Assembly (NCBI GenBank): GCA_001579985.1
Contig: LRSR01013574.1
Location: 1-24,525 of the forward strand
DNA from: Hypsibius dujardini
Taxonomy: Eukaryota > Tardigrada > Eutardigrada > Parachela > Hypsibiidae
DNA length: 24,525 bases
Direction of reading: 5' to 3'
The translations under genes were made by a program, and so were the position numbers. The first letter of the stretch is position 1. The number at the start of each line of letters is the position of its first letter. The notes beneath the pieces were generated by a model. It had not been told where the DNA came from. It saw nothing but the letters and a program-made list of their open reading frames with translations, and made no database searches. Below are positions 11,601-21,505 of the stretch, one piece after another.

Positions 11601-14600
11601 AAGTAGACAGCCAACGATACAATAGGTTCAGACGGAACCGACCTTGCCGGCAATCTTGCGATAGTCTCCAGGCTGCCGCAGGAGGATACTTTCCCGTTTG
11701 GACATGGTGATCATTATCTGCAAAACGTGCAACAGTTAAGTTACTAAAGCTGAAAGATTAAGAAAGTAGTCAAGTCGCTCACTCGACGCATTAGGAAGCA
11801 ATAAGCCAGTCAGTCGATCAATCAAATCGATATATTAATCAAAGTTTAGAAACAGTCTTTTACTCAATCAATCGATCAAACGACAAGACATTAGTCAATA
11901 TGGGGAGTGTACCCGCATAGCCGACGCTCCGAATCGAATGGCCTGCACGGTTTCGTCAAAATCCGACGCGCATTGACTGATATTAACAATCATAGAGGCG
12001 CGACCACGCCCGGAGAAAAAAGACCGGAAGAGTCGGGTCAATTTGCAATTACGATATGGCACCATCTCCTTCTTCCGCCCTGGCCTGAAACGAGCAAATA
12101 ATTATCTGACAGTTTGGATATCCAATTAAGCCTTAATTAGCGGTCAAGATATGAACTAAATGTACATAACTAATTTAATTTAATTAAACATTTAAATTAA
12201 AGATGACAAACTTTCAAGCAGGCATACTTGGTACTGCGCGATTTGCGGAGGGCTTCGATGCACTCTTTAAGGTGATGGAGGTCCTTGTTGATGTTTTGCG
12301 ACTCCTTCATGCGAATACCGGTGTTGTCGGTGCGATTGGCGCGTTCCGTGCCAGCGAGATCACAGAAAGTTAGCCTACAAAAGATTTTCCACATAAACAA
12401 ACCAAGGAGTGAGGAATTCAAACGGATAGGTTGCAACAACGACAAACCGACACAAATATACACTGCAAGATAGGCAGGCAGGTAGATAGGGTTGAGAGCT
12501 CGAAACATTAAACAGACAAATAAGCAGAGAGATACAAATGACATTCAGACATACCGGCACCAGCATAGCCGACAGACAGACTTACCAACTATGCAATCAG
12601 ACAAGAGAAACAGATAGGCAGACAGACAGACGGACAGATAAGCAGATAGACAACCAGAGACAAAAGCAGACAGACACGGACAGCCAGGCAGATAAACAGG
12701 CAGATTTAGAAGACATTGAGACCGACAGGCATAAGCTCGACAGACTAACACACAAGTAAAAATACAAGACAGATCCGCAAACATACCAGCAAACATATGG
12801 GCAGACAGACAGACGCACGCCAACAAATCATCAGAGCGGCAGAGGCGGCGGTCTCATACTTACTGGGTAACGAATGCTTCCTTGCCGTTTAATGCGAGTT
12901 TGACGAGTTTGACGGTAAAGATGGAGTGGCTGCGGCTAGACGCGTCGTTCAGTTTAGTCATGGCGACGTGGAGATTCTTCCGACCAAGCCCCATGACGTG
13001 GTAAGCATCGGCTGCACTGAAGACCGGGACCTCGATCAGTCCTACGGAAATCACAAACGTGGAAGTATTAGACAAATAAAAATGTTCAAAGCGCGAGAAA
13101 TCATTGCGATCAATTTTTCTAGTCGGCAAACAAGAACGAGTCACAAATTGCATTACCTCTGGCGTAGCAGGTGTCGCCTTCGTCGGTGATCTTGAGCGTA
13201 CCGCTACGCAAGGCGCGTCCAGTCTTGACGGCGTTGTTCATGTCGAGAAGGTCGTATGCCACATCCTCGTAGATCTCCACAAACGACACCCACACCTCGT
13301 ACTTCGCCTGCTCGTCTAGACAGTCGCGATCATGGATCACCTCGTGGTCCATTTCTGAGACGGGCCGGTAGTCGAAAAATCCATGTGAGTCTGGAAAGTG
13401 GAGAAAGACACAAGACTTTTACACAGCTACCAGTCAATTCATACACAACAGGACTGTCATTCGTATCTGCCTGCCAGCAATTCCAATCTTATGTCTGACT
13501 GGTTGCTTGTCTGCGATCTGTCTGTCTGTCTGCATCTATCAATACCTGTCTGGAATCTGTATGTCTGCCTGCCGGTCTCAGTCTGTCTGTCTGTCCGAAA
13601 TTGAATGCACGCCCGCGTGTCTAGATGAATTTCAGTCAGTCTGCCTGTCTGCAATCTATCTGCTTGTCTATAGGTCTCAATTCCAAACCACTATCTGTCT
13701 GTATCTCAATTTGCTTGTTTGGATGTCTGCAATTGCAACCCCGTCAGTTAGTCCGTCTGCATATTGGTGTGTCTGCCTGCAATCTCAACCGTCAATTTGC
13801 CTGTATATTTACCCGTGGACTGGCTGGCCTGACTGTGAAAGTCTTGCGATGAAGCAGAAGACGACGACACCACCACGGGTGCGGGCTCCTTGGGAGCCTT
13901 CGGCGCCTTCTGAGCCAAATAATTCTCCCGCCGGTCCTTGGCCTCCCGCTGCGCCTGGCTGTCCAGTAAGATGATGTCTTCGTACTTGACCGGCTGGTGC
14001 TTGCAGCTCTCACTGACATTCCCACCCAGCGCGGCGAAGATGCGGTCCAGCGCACGTGGCAAAATGCCGGGATTACCCCGCGGACCTGTCAAAAAAATAC
14101 TTAGCATCAGCTGATGCAAGCAATTTCAATGGATTCTGTATTTTTTCATTTTCAAATACTAAATATTTTTTCTTTATTTAAAAGCATTTCTTTGATTATT
14201 TAAGTCCTCAGAATTTTTGTGTTGTCCATAACAGCCGAAAAAAGACATACAATTTTGTGCAAGCTAGGAGGCTTTATATAATATTTTTTCTTATTTTAAA
14301 TATCCTCCATTTTTTTTAAAACTGTCGAAATATAGAATATCTTTCATTGTTAGGTGTGAAAAAGCTTTGGAGCCTCATGACTCGGATTAAATATGCTATT
14401 ATTCTGATTCTCCTCCTCCAAACAATATTTTAAAAGGCAGCTTTCCTAATTAGAGGACTTATACATCAATAATTTCAAGTTATTTTTATTTTGTTTCTCC
14501 AAAATAATGTTAAGAGAGTGAAAAAAGATACTTTATTCTTAATTACAGAATCCTTAGCTCTTTTCTAGCGTTTTTCTCAGCTTCTCTATAGCTGGATTGA

Positions 14601-17600
14601 CTGTACATACATCAATGACTAAACTAAAGTATGTTAATGATATAATCTGGCCGTCTGGCTTAGGCCCCAAAAGATCCACTATCAGTACTTGTAATACTCA
14701 GTTCAAGAAAGATTGATTTTTCAATTAAAGTTATTATGTAAAGTAATGCAAGTAAACTAATCAAAGTCAGAATCATGGGAAAAAATCTCTGAATGTATTG
14801 CAGTTAATTGCAAATTAGTCTTATTATAGTCGTGCCAAGATTGTAAACCAGGCATCCTGGCGTACACGGACTTGAAAAAAGAATATACGTTTGCGGTGTT
14901 ATTGTCTGTGCATGAGAATGATGGGACAACCTTGGCAACATATTAACACTACATATTCGTAGAGGCAGTACAGGCACCGAAGCAATGCTTTGTAACTGCC
15001 TAACTTTCGTCTACATTCTAAGTTGAGCGTCCTTCAATATGTCTAACTCAAACGAAAACCCATCCAAATCAGCCTCGAAGATCGTCTTCATTAGTCGTGC
15101 GGAAACTTATTTCGGACGGATCCTGTCACAGTACTTCTCCCACGCGTCCCTCACCCCTCGCACCAACCAAGAAAAAGATGACTGCAACCGTCAACTGTTA
15201 GACATGTCCTTTTTGGACGATGACGCGAGGACGGGAGTCTTCAAAGTTTTCGGCACATTCCGTCCGGAGAACTCGCTCAACCCTTACGAACCAAGCAAGC
15301 GCCCACCAAGAGTCCCCGGAGCCGTCGGAATATGTCCCGCAGACAACCTGGCCCAGCTGGGCAAGATGATCGTCGCCGCGGATATATGCATCTTCCATAT
15401 CTGTGACCATGACGGATTGAATGAACTATTCGAGGATACGGTCACTGCGATGGACGTGGCGGCAAATTTAGCCTGTCGAGAGAGGACTCCCAAGACACTT
15501 CTTTTGGTCTCCACGGGGATGACTTGGGCCAATACGAAAAAGCATGGGAGGGAGTTCATCCCGGTGGTGGTTTCTGGAGAGAATGGCGAAAATGCAGACG
15601 GTGGTTTGGAGGAGAGAGAAGAGTGGCCAGGCTTTTGCGAGGAAGAGTTCTGGAGAAGAAAGCCGCACCCAAATTTTCGCAAGCTTTTGGAAATTGAAAG
15701 ACAGTTTGTGAAACTAGGTGAGGTGAAGTTGTTCTTACTCTACATGAGAACTTCAAGGTCAAAGCATGTAAATAGGCAAGCCAACAAGCAGGCAAGCAAG
15801 CAAGTTGGCAGGGAGACGGATAGAAAGACAGACAGTCAAACAGACTGGCCAGCACACGTTTTAGCTGTGTTCATCCACAGGTGAGGATTCGAAAGGTCTA
15901 ATCAAAGCCGTCGTAATCGCTTCCGGTGTCATCTACGGATATGGCGAAAACACGTTCCACTGGATGTTCAAAGAAGCATGGATCAACTCATCCGCTGTGC
16001 CCATCGTCGGCAAGGGCCACGTCCACATACCCACCATTCACGCCCGCGACCTCTGCCAAGTGGTCCAAGCCATCTGCCTGACTCCACCCCGCAACCCCTA
16101 CGTGATCGCGGTGGACAACGGTAAAGCCACGCTGGAACAAATCGCTCAAGCCATCAGCCAAAGTATATCCGATGGATCCGTCCATCACAAATACCCTGAT
16201 GAAATGCTATTAAAGCAGGAGATAACCGCACCGCAGTACGACGTCTTAATGACGGACATTCTTCTCGAACCGACCACCGTTCGTGACGTGATGCGATTCA
16301 AGTGGCTGGCACAATCCGGCATCCTGGCAGCCATGCCACGACTAGTGGAGGAATATAAGATCATTCGAAATTTACAGCCCTTGAAAGTGGCGGTTTTTGG
16401 GCCCCCTTTTTCCGGTAACATTCCTGCAAACTCAATTAAATAAAATTACACTCACTATGGAAGTTAGACTAAAACTTACAGTAAAATATTTGTCGGTTTC
16501 AGCCTTTTGATGCATGAAAAAAATAACTGAATGTTTAGTTACTAAAAATTTAACTGGGAAAAGATAAACTTGGACAGCTAATTTGGACTCCAACCAGCAG
16601 TACTAATTTCTGAAAAAGCTAATGAAATATTTACACACAAAATATTCATCTCGAAACACTGAAGTTAAATAACTGCTTTCAACGAAAACTTACTTGAAAG
16701 GATTCGTGGCAACGTGTAAAATATACCCAAATAAAACTTCTGGTCACGTATTTTTGAAAGAAAAAGAATAAGAACTTAATTGGCCATTGGTAGCGTTGAT
16801 TGTATTTCATTTTTGTCACGCCAATTTTTGTTATTGAAGACATGTAAACATATATGTATAGTTAGACCCGACTACTTTTCGCTATAATTTAAACTAATTT
16901 TGATTTTAATTATTTCTATGAAATCGTTATGCCACTTTCGTGAGTGCATAAATCTTGTTTAAACCAGTTTTAATTTTCACTGAAACTATAATTTTATTTT
17001 ATTAATTTGAATGTTTAATTATACTCCATTTCATTATACTGAGATTTTGTCATCCCTAGGCAAGACCACGGTGGCAAAATCTCTAGCACGTGACTATAAG
17101 CTGCACTACGTCGACGTGAAGGCCCTCTTGAAGAAAGGCATTGAGGAGTTAGAGGCCGTGACGAAGCACGCAGGGAAGGAGGAAGAAGAGCGAAATGTGG
17201 CACGAGAAACCGAAGCGCAGCAGTTGCTAGACTCTATTGAGAGTAGCAAAGAAAAGAACGGCGGCCGCATCGCCGACCATTATATCATGCGCTTTGTGCG
17301 GGAGATGCTCAACAGTTTGCCCTGTCAGAATCAGGGCTTTGTGTTGGACGGCTATCCGGAGTCGTATGCCGCGGCGAAAGACCTGTTCACGCTGCGACCG
17401 CACGCTGGCAACGGACACGGGGAGGACGATGGGAGATTTCAGGACCCTGCTGCTGTGCAGGCCACGCACGATCATAGCATAAATCCCGGTACAGTGCTTG
17501 AACCTTCACGTGGTTTAGTAAGCCGTTAAAAGGATCGTGTGAGGTCGACGATTTGTGGGTCAAATTTATTCACCCCGGTGTGGCCTGAATTTCAGATTGC

Positions 17601-20600
17601 GCTATTCTTCTCGACGCGCCGGATGACTTTTTAAAACAGGTAAAAGGTCTTTTGGCGACCTTCTTAGACCCATTTCATTGTTTGTGATCCGCCTGTTGGG
17701 CCGACGGTTTACCCGACCGAGCGTCCGTCCGTCCGTTCGTTTCTGTCTGTGCATCCATCTATTTGCCACATGCCAAACCGTCTGTCCATCAATCCACCCG
17801 TTGCTCCGTCCATCGTTACATCCGTCCATCAGCCACGATGTTTGTCCAACCGTCAAATTGTCCAGTTATCTAACCAAATGACTGTCCGTACTGCAACCAC
17901 TGACCTCTCCACCCTTCCCTAAGTTTGATTGCAGGTGAGTCCGGCCTTCCGTTCGTATGTTTGTCCCAGGGTGCATTCGTGCTTCCGTATGCATGTCCAT
18001 CCGTCACGGATTACTCATACCTTTTGCCACTGAAAAACGTTGCCTAATGGGGCTGTTTCACATGTAGAGAGTCCTGTCGCATTCCTTTACTCCCACCTCC
18101 CCGAAAGAGCCGCCCATCGAAGTGGCAGTCGTGTTGCGGTTCGCCGAATACAACTACCTCACCACCGACGAGGACAACGTTATCGGCTTCTTCGACGAGA
18201 CCGACATTCCCGTCCATGTCATCGACATCACCCAGGACAAGAGCGAAAAAATGGAGAAGACCCTTCACACGGCTATGAAACGCATTGGTCGGCCGCACAA
18301 CTTCCCCCTTACCAAGGCGGAGAAGCTCAGCCAGCTGCGACAGGAAGCTGAAAGGAGGGTCCTCCAGAGCGATCAGGACGCCAAGGAGCAAGCCTTCCGC
18401 TCGAAGATCGAGGAACGCAATAAGGAACGAAGGTGCGCCCAGTGGCGAGCCGAACTGGAGATGGTCTTCACAGAGGAGAAGCAGAAGGAACGCTCCGTCC
18501 CCATGAAGCAGTACCTCATGACGTATATCTTCCCGGTGCTGATCGACGGTTTGACCGCCTGTGTGGTCGCCCGTCCGGCCGATCCGGTCGATTTCCTGGC
18601 GGAATTCCTGCTGAAGCACAGCCGACCATTGTATTTGGAGAACAACATTCCCTTCACAAAAATGACTGCACAGATTATGCGGAAACGCAAGAAACAGGCG
18701 GACGCGATCGCTGTGAAAAAGCGCCTGGCGGAGGAAGAATTGGCTGCGCATGCGTCCGCAGTACCGGTTGTGGAAGAGCCCGAAGCACTCTTACTAATTG
18801 TTCCTCCCGTTAGTTAGAAACTGTCTTTCGGCAGATTTTGCTGCTAGATGTGTTCAAAGTGACATCTGGTACAATACTCAAAGCTTGGCGCTCAGAGCTT
18901 GCAGAATGTTTCGGTCCTTGAGACAGCGCGCATTAAGCTTTATGTTCCCCTCTCTAGGCTCTGTATTTCGAACCTTGGTGATCGGAAGTCGAGCTTAATA
19001 TTCATAGTTCCTCAATCGGGTCTCGCTCGGACTTCGTTGCTTGAGATTCGGAAGCAAAACTCGGTCCACAAATCATCTCAGCGTGAACTACGGACATAAC
19101 AAGAGGGCAAAGATAGACATATAGCCATCGGTAATAGGCACAGGCAACGGCAACGTTATGATAGAAAAATGTGCACGCGAAAAAAAGACATCGGCAGACA
19201 TATATCAAGACACGGACGCCAGTATGGTGAGAAACACAGGTGCAGACAAATATCCCATCCAGTGACACAGGCACTGGTGCAGGATGACAACTACCGCATA
19301 CATGAGTTCAGACACATCAACATAGACATAGGACGGGGGTAATAGTCCATGAGGTGGAATGCGGCGTGGCCTCATCAATTGTTGCACCACTCAGCCGCAC
19401 TCCGCATCCCTGCGGGTTCAGGTGCGATCAGGTGGTGCGTCTTCACAAAATTGAGCCTCGCAATATATCGCCAAAATGCTATTATTTCCTGAATAGAGTA
19501 AAAATGTCCTTTGGACAGTATCTGGCCGTATAAATCATGTCAACTTAACTTTATATGCTGCAGATAATTGCCATTATTTTTGCATAAGCAGAATATTTTT
19601 AACGTATCTAGATAAAAAATGGTCTACCCATTAGGAAACAGACTGAAAACCCGGTTGACTGAATTACCAAAAGTGACCCACAAAAACAATTACCACCGCA
19701 TTTTCCTCATCAAACCCGCATTCACATAGCATTCCGTCGTAGTTAAACATTTACATTTACAATTGTTTACCACATTTCGCTTTTCTTCCAAATTATTTAT
19801 ATTGCAATAAAATGTTCATAATAACAATTAGATTTATCCACCAAATTAATTTCTTTCATTTTTAAAATAACATTAAAATGTTATTTATTTCGAACAAAAT
19901 TGTAAGAGATTAATTGAATTATGTCTTGGGATTTTTAGATTGCCAAGTGTTGAAACTCTCAGCTGTTTTTCTTACCAAGCAAGGTGTAAGTCTTTCCTGA
20001 ATTCGTGACACCGTACGTGAAGATTAGTTGGGAGGTGCCGCCGAGAAACTGCTGAATCGGCTTGTGCATGGTTCGGATGAAGACATCCCGCTGTTGTAGC
20101 TCATCACCGAGAACGTGGGTGAAGTCGTAGCCCACCTTGCCGTCCTGCGAGTTTGCCAGACGTCGGTACAGGTGACTGGCCACCGGCGGGATCAGGGCGA
20201 TCCCCTTAGCCTCTGGTAAGACCTTGAAACATCCCTGTAAATCAAAAATCAAATTTCATCAACGTCCCACCTTAAAATATTTTCACTTTTTTCCCATTTG
20301 AAATGCCTTTTCACAATAAGGTTAAAAAACCAATGAAAAATGGCCAGTCCTTTGCCTTCGATTAGTTTTACGAAAAAAAATGAAAAACCGAAATTATAAA
20401 AAAAAATGTAAAGCAATTAAACATGGAAGCAAAGAAAAACCGAAATTATAATAAAGCAATAAAGTATAATGAAACAATAAGAAATAATTAAACTTCAAAA
20501 AGCAAATAAAAAGTGAAATTATAATGGGACCAAACCAGCAATCGATCAATCCATAGAGCCAATTTTCGAAGATCGACCTAATCAATTAATCAACGCAACA

Positions 20601-21469
20601 CTCGAATGGAAAATTCTTCGTACTGCACCCCAAAAGAAGCCTACCTTATTCTCTCCGCGCGCCACCTCCTGGGGTAGCAGCGGTCGAACTCGAATGAAGC
20701 AGTCCATAGCCTCAGCCTTGGCGATGTGAGAGGCAGACGATGTGAGTCCCTCGTGGTGGTGGTGATGATGACTGCGACCGGTGTCCTCCAGTCGGATCGT
20801 CTCAATCATCGTCTCCTCCATCTTAAAGAGGTTCCCGAGGTTCTTCTTAGTCAGCTTTGTGTCGAGGGTGGTGATGCCGGCGCCGCCGCCGTTAGCGTTC
20901 CGCGGCGTTCGAATAAATGTGCGTCCTCCTTTGGCCGCTTTCTGATTCTCCTTCGGCGTTTCCACCTCCAGCTGCAGGATTACACTTTCATTACTGCCAT
21001 AAAATTCCATTGCAATTAGAATTGAAAACCGCGTGACTTTTCACACACGGACACGGAAAAAAAACCAAATTTTAAGCGGCACGTAGTCGCCGGCAGTCCA
21101 TTTTCAGAATTTCCCGCGAAACCGCGCGGAAATATAATTTTCGGCAGTGGGGCGCGATGCGGAGCGGAAATTTTAGACGCCTGCGTCAGGATATCCAAAT
21201 GAAAATGGAGGTGAAATCGCGGTTAAACTGAATTCCATCAAACCCAATCCCACAGAGGCTCTCTAATTGAAGTTCCAGCGACCAACTCTTTAATTCTATT
21301 GGAATTGGAATCGTACCTCGAAATTTTCCTGCTCCTCCAACTCGTCCATCAGCAGGTCCTCTTCTCCGGCAGCCAGCTTCTTCAGATCGTCCAGTCGCGG
21401 CGGCACAGGCGGCTCGGCCTGGCATTCGCTCAGGACCTTCTTCTTGGATGACACTTTGGTTTTCGGCAT
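8688..21469 (-). CDS. KIF20A: Kinesin-6 family motor, KIF20A/MKLP2-like, 12 exons
   Basis: Exons in transcript order (minus strand): 21469-21317, 20971-20645, 20234-19976, 14085-13813, 13390-13157, 13041-12864, 12374-12228, 12084-11913, 11717-11643, 11079-10753, 10209-9937, 9047-8688. Phases agree throughout, giving 925 aa plus stop. Kinesin-6 motors are plus-end directed and act at the central spindle in anaphase and cytokinesis. The motor begins near residue 139 (CFIRVRPLLPQE). The P-loop YGVTNSGKT ends at about 242, GILPR opens exon 4, the kinesin-6 insertion contains DIILLDSQ, EIYEDVAYDLLD follows, then switch I NDASSRSHSIF (447 on), switch II DLAGTER (480-486), VPYRNCKLTRLFRSFFSGRGR and MIVNISQCASDFDET. 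Behind the motor come an acidic then basic linker (exon 10), an acidic serine-rich exon 11 and a charged coiled coil (exon 12). Kinesin-6 is sure; KIF20A over KIF20B or KIF23 is likely but not proven, since some motor motifs also resemble KIF23. The donor of exon 9 (GTCGGT) is weak. Intron 3 is 5.9 kb and contains AK7. Confidence 0.87.
9090..9222 (+). repeat. CAGA-type tract in kinesin intron 11
   Basis: ACAGACAGACAGATA-like runs on the plus strand, read as TCTG in the kinesin transcript. They lie just upstream of exon 12. Confidence 0.7.
9223..9936 (-). other. Remainder of kinesin intron 11
   Basis: AT-rich. A further degenerate CAGA tract covers about 9630-9850. The minus-strand open frames of this stretch run on from exon 11 or are repeat translations. 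No other gene was seen. Confidence 0.6.
10210..10752 (-). other. Kinesin intron 10, AT-rich
   Basis: A 543-base intron, GTCAGT..TTGCTAG on the minus strand, rich in short AAATCAA-like words. Nothing else was recognised. Confidence 0.7.
11120..11620 (+). repeat. Long degenerate CAGA-type tract in kinesin intron 9
   Basis: About 500 bases of ACAGACAGACA, GGCAGACAAG and similar units on the plus strand. Cysteine/leucine/valine-rich minus-strand frames here are translations of the TCTG strand, not genes. Confidence 0.8.
12465..12830 (+). repeat. CAGA-type tract in kinesin intron 6
   Basis: Dense CAGACAGACAGA units, best at 12575-12690 and 12790-12815. In the kinesin transcript this reads TCTG. 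Confidence 0.8.
13495..13800 (+). repeat. TCTG-type tract in kinesin intron 4 (opposite orientation)
   Basis: Repeated CTGTCTGTCTGC units on the plus strand, so the kinesin transcript reads CAGA here, the reverse of its introns 6, 9 and 11. Confidence 0.8.
14086..15038 (+). other. Left part of kinesin intron 3 and AK7 upstream region
   Basis: Very AT-rich up to about 14850, no open frame. Closer to AK7 there is a GGCAAC word at 14934-14939 that equals half of an RFX X-box, about 100 bases before the AK7 ATG, and a pyrimidine-rich AG (ACATTCTAAG) at about 15012-15021 that might be a 5'UTR or spliced-leader acceptor. Both are weak signals. Confidence 0.4.
15039..18817 (+). CDS. AK7: Adenylate kinase 7 (AK7), 5 exons, nested in a kinesin intron
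   Basis: Exons: 15039-15717, 15881-16414, 17060-17488, 17596-17639, 18068-18817, all GT..AG with matching phase, giving 811 aa plus stop (human AK7, from memory, about 723). AK7 is an axoneme-associated adenylate kinase (AMP + ATP to 2 ADP) of motile cilia and sperm tails. The N-terminal half is the degenerate Rossmann/short-chain-dehydrogenase-like part typical of AK7: KIVFISRAETYFGRI near 14, the LLLVSTGMTWA strand, WRRKPHPNF, VIASGVIYGYGE, and HVHIPTIHARDLCQVVQ. The kinase part starts at the P-loop GPPFSGKT (about 400-407), whose last Gly codon is split by intron 2. It continues with YIMRFVREML, GFVLDGYPESY and the microexon peptide CAILLDAPDDFLKQ. Exon 5 holds a coiled coil and a Dpy-30 motif (about 706-747, VPMKQYLMTYIFPVLIDGL then DPVDFLAEFL), the site that docks to radial-spoke or axonemal partners in this family. 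It is transcribed against the host kinesin. The start is the first ATG in the frame. Confidence 0.9.
15765..15850 (+). repeat. CAAG/CAGA-type tract in AK7 intron 1
   Basis: Units of GCAAGCAAG then GACAGACAG. The exon 1 frame runs on through it to 15884, which is read-through of a 163-base intron (GTGAGG..CCACAG). Confidence 0.7.
16415..17059 (+). other. AK7 intron 2, AT-rich
   Basis: A 645-base GTAACA..CCCTAG intron interrupting the last Gly codon of the P-loop. No other feature was seen. Confidence 0.75.
17690..18010 (+). repeat. GTCC/GTCT-type degenerate tract in AK7 intron 4
   Basis: Repeated GTCCGTCC, CTGTCTGTG and CCATCC words between the microexon and exon 5. Open frames on both strands here are low-complexity. 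Confidence 0.65.
18818..19975 (+). other. AK7 3' flank and right part of kinesin intron 3
   Basis: The first 280 bases are more GC-rich and probably 3'UTR. A loose CAGG/CAGA tract follows (about 19090-19330), then AT-rich sequence up to kinesin exon 3. A B-box-like word near 18967-18974 on the minus strand has no matching A box or cloverleaf. Confidence 0.45.
19806..19811 (+). terminator. AATAAA, possible AK7 polyadenylation signal
   Basis: It is the first canonical plus-strand signal that I found after the AK7 stop, 988 bases downstream and still before kinesin exon 3 (19976). A variant signal nearer the stop is equally possible. Confidence 0.25.
20235..20644 (-). other. Kinesin intron 2, A-rich
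   Basis: A 410-base GTAGGC..TTTACAG intron on the minus strand, rich in A on the plus strand. Nothing else was recognised. Confidence 0.75.
21110..21121. promoter_or_regulatory. E2F-like palindromic site TTTCCCGCGAAA
   Basis: The 12-mer fits the E2F consensus TTTSSCGC on both strands. It lies in a GC-richer patch inside kinesin intron 1, about 100 bases upstream of a second in-frame ATG (21010) that would open exon 2. E2F control is usual for mitotic kinesins, so an internal promoter is possible. Function is inferred from the motif only. Confidence 0.35.
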
Positions 21470-21482
21470 GACGGCTGCTGGT

Positions 21483-21505
21483 CTGGAAGGCGGAGAAAAG
21501 AAACT
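21483..21505 (-). promoter_or_regulatory. Candidate 3' splice acceptor just before the kinesin ATG
   Basis: On the minus strand a pyrimidine-rich stretch ends in CCTTCCAG, 13 bases before the ATG at 21469. It would serve either a 5'UTR intron or, if the organism is a flatworm, spliced-leader trans-splicing. Confidence 0.4.

Noticed and set aside
11058-11622. Several Cys/Leu/Val-rich minus-strand frames that look like membrane proteins
   Set aside because: They translate TCTG-type low-complexity sequence (LSVCLSVCLS patterns) within kinesin intron 9.
12545-12826. Cys-rich minus-strand and Asp/Thr/Gln-rich plus-strand frames
   Set aside because: Both strands of a CAGA repeat in kinesin intron 6.
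18044-18751. 235-aa minus-strand open frame
   Set aside because: Shadow of AK7 exon 5, whose plus-strand frame matches AK7 including the Dpy-30 motif.
18930-19030. Possible minus-strand tRNA (GGTTCGAA-like B box)
   Set aside because: No A box, acceptor stem or cloverleaf could be fitted.
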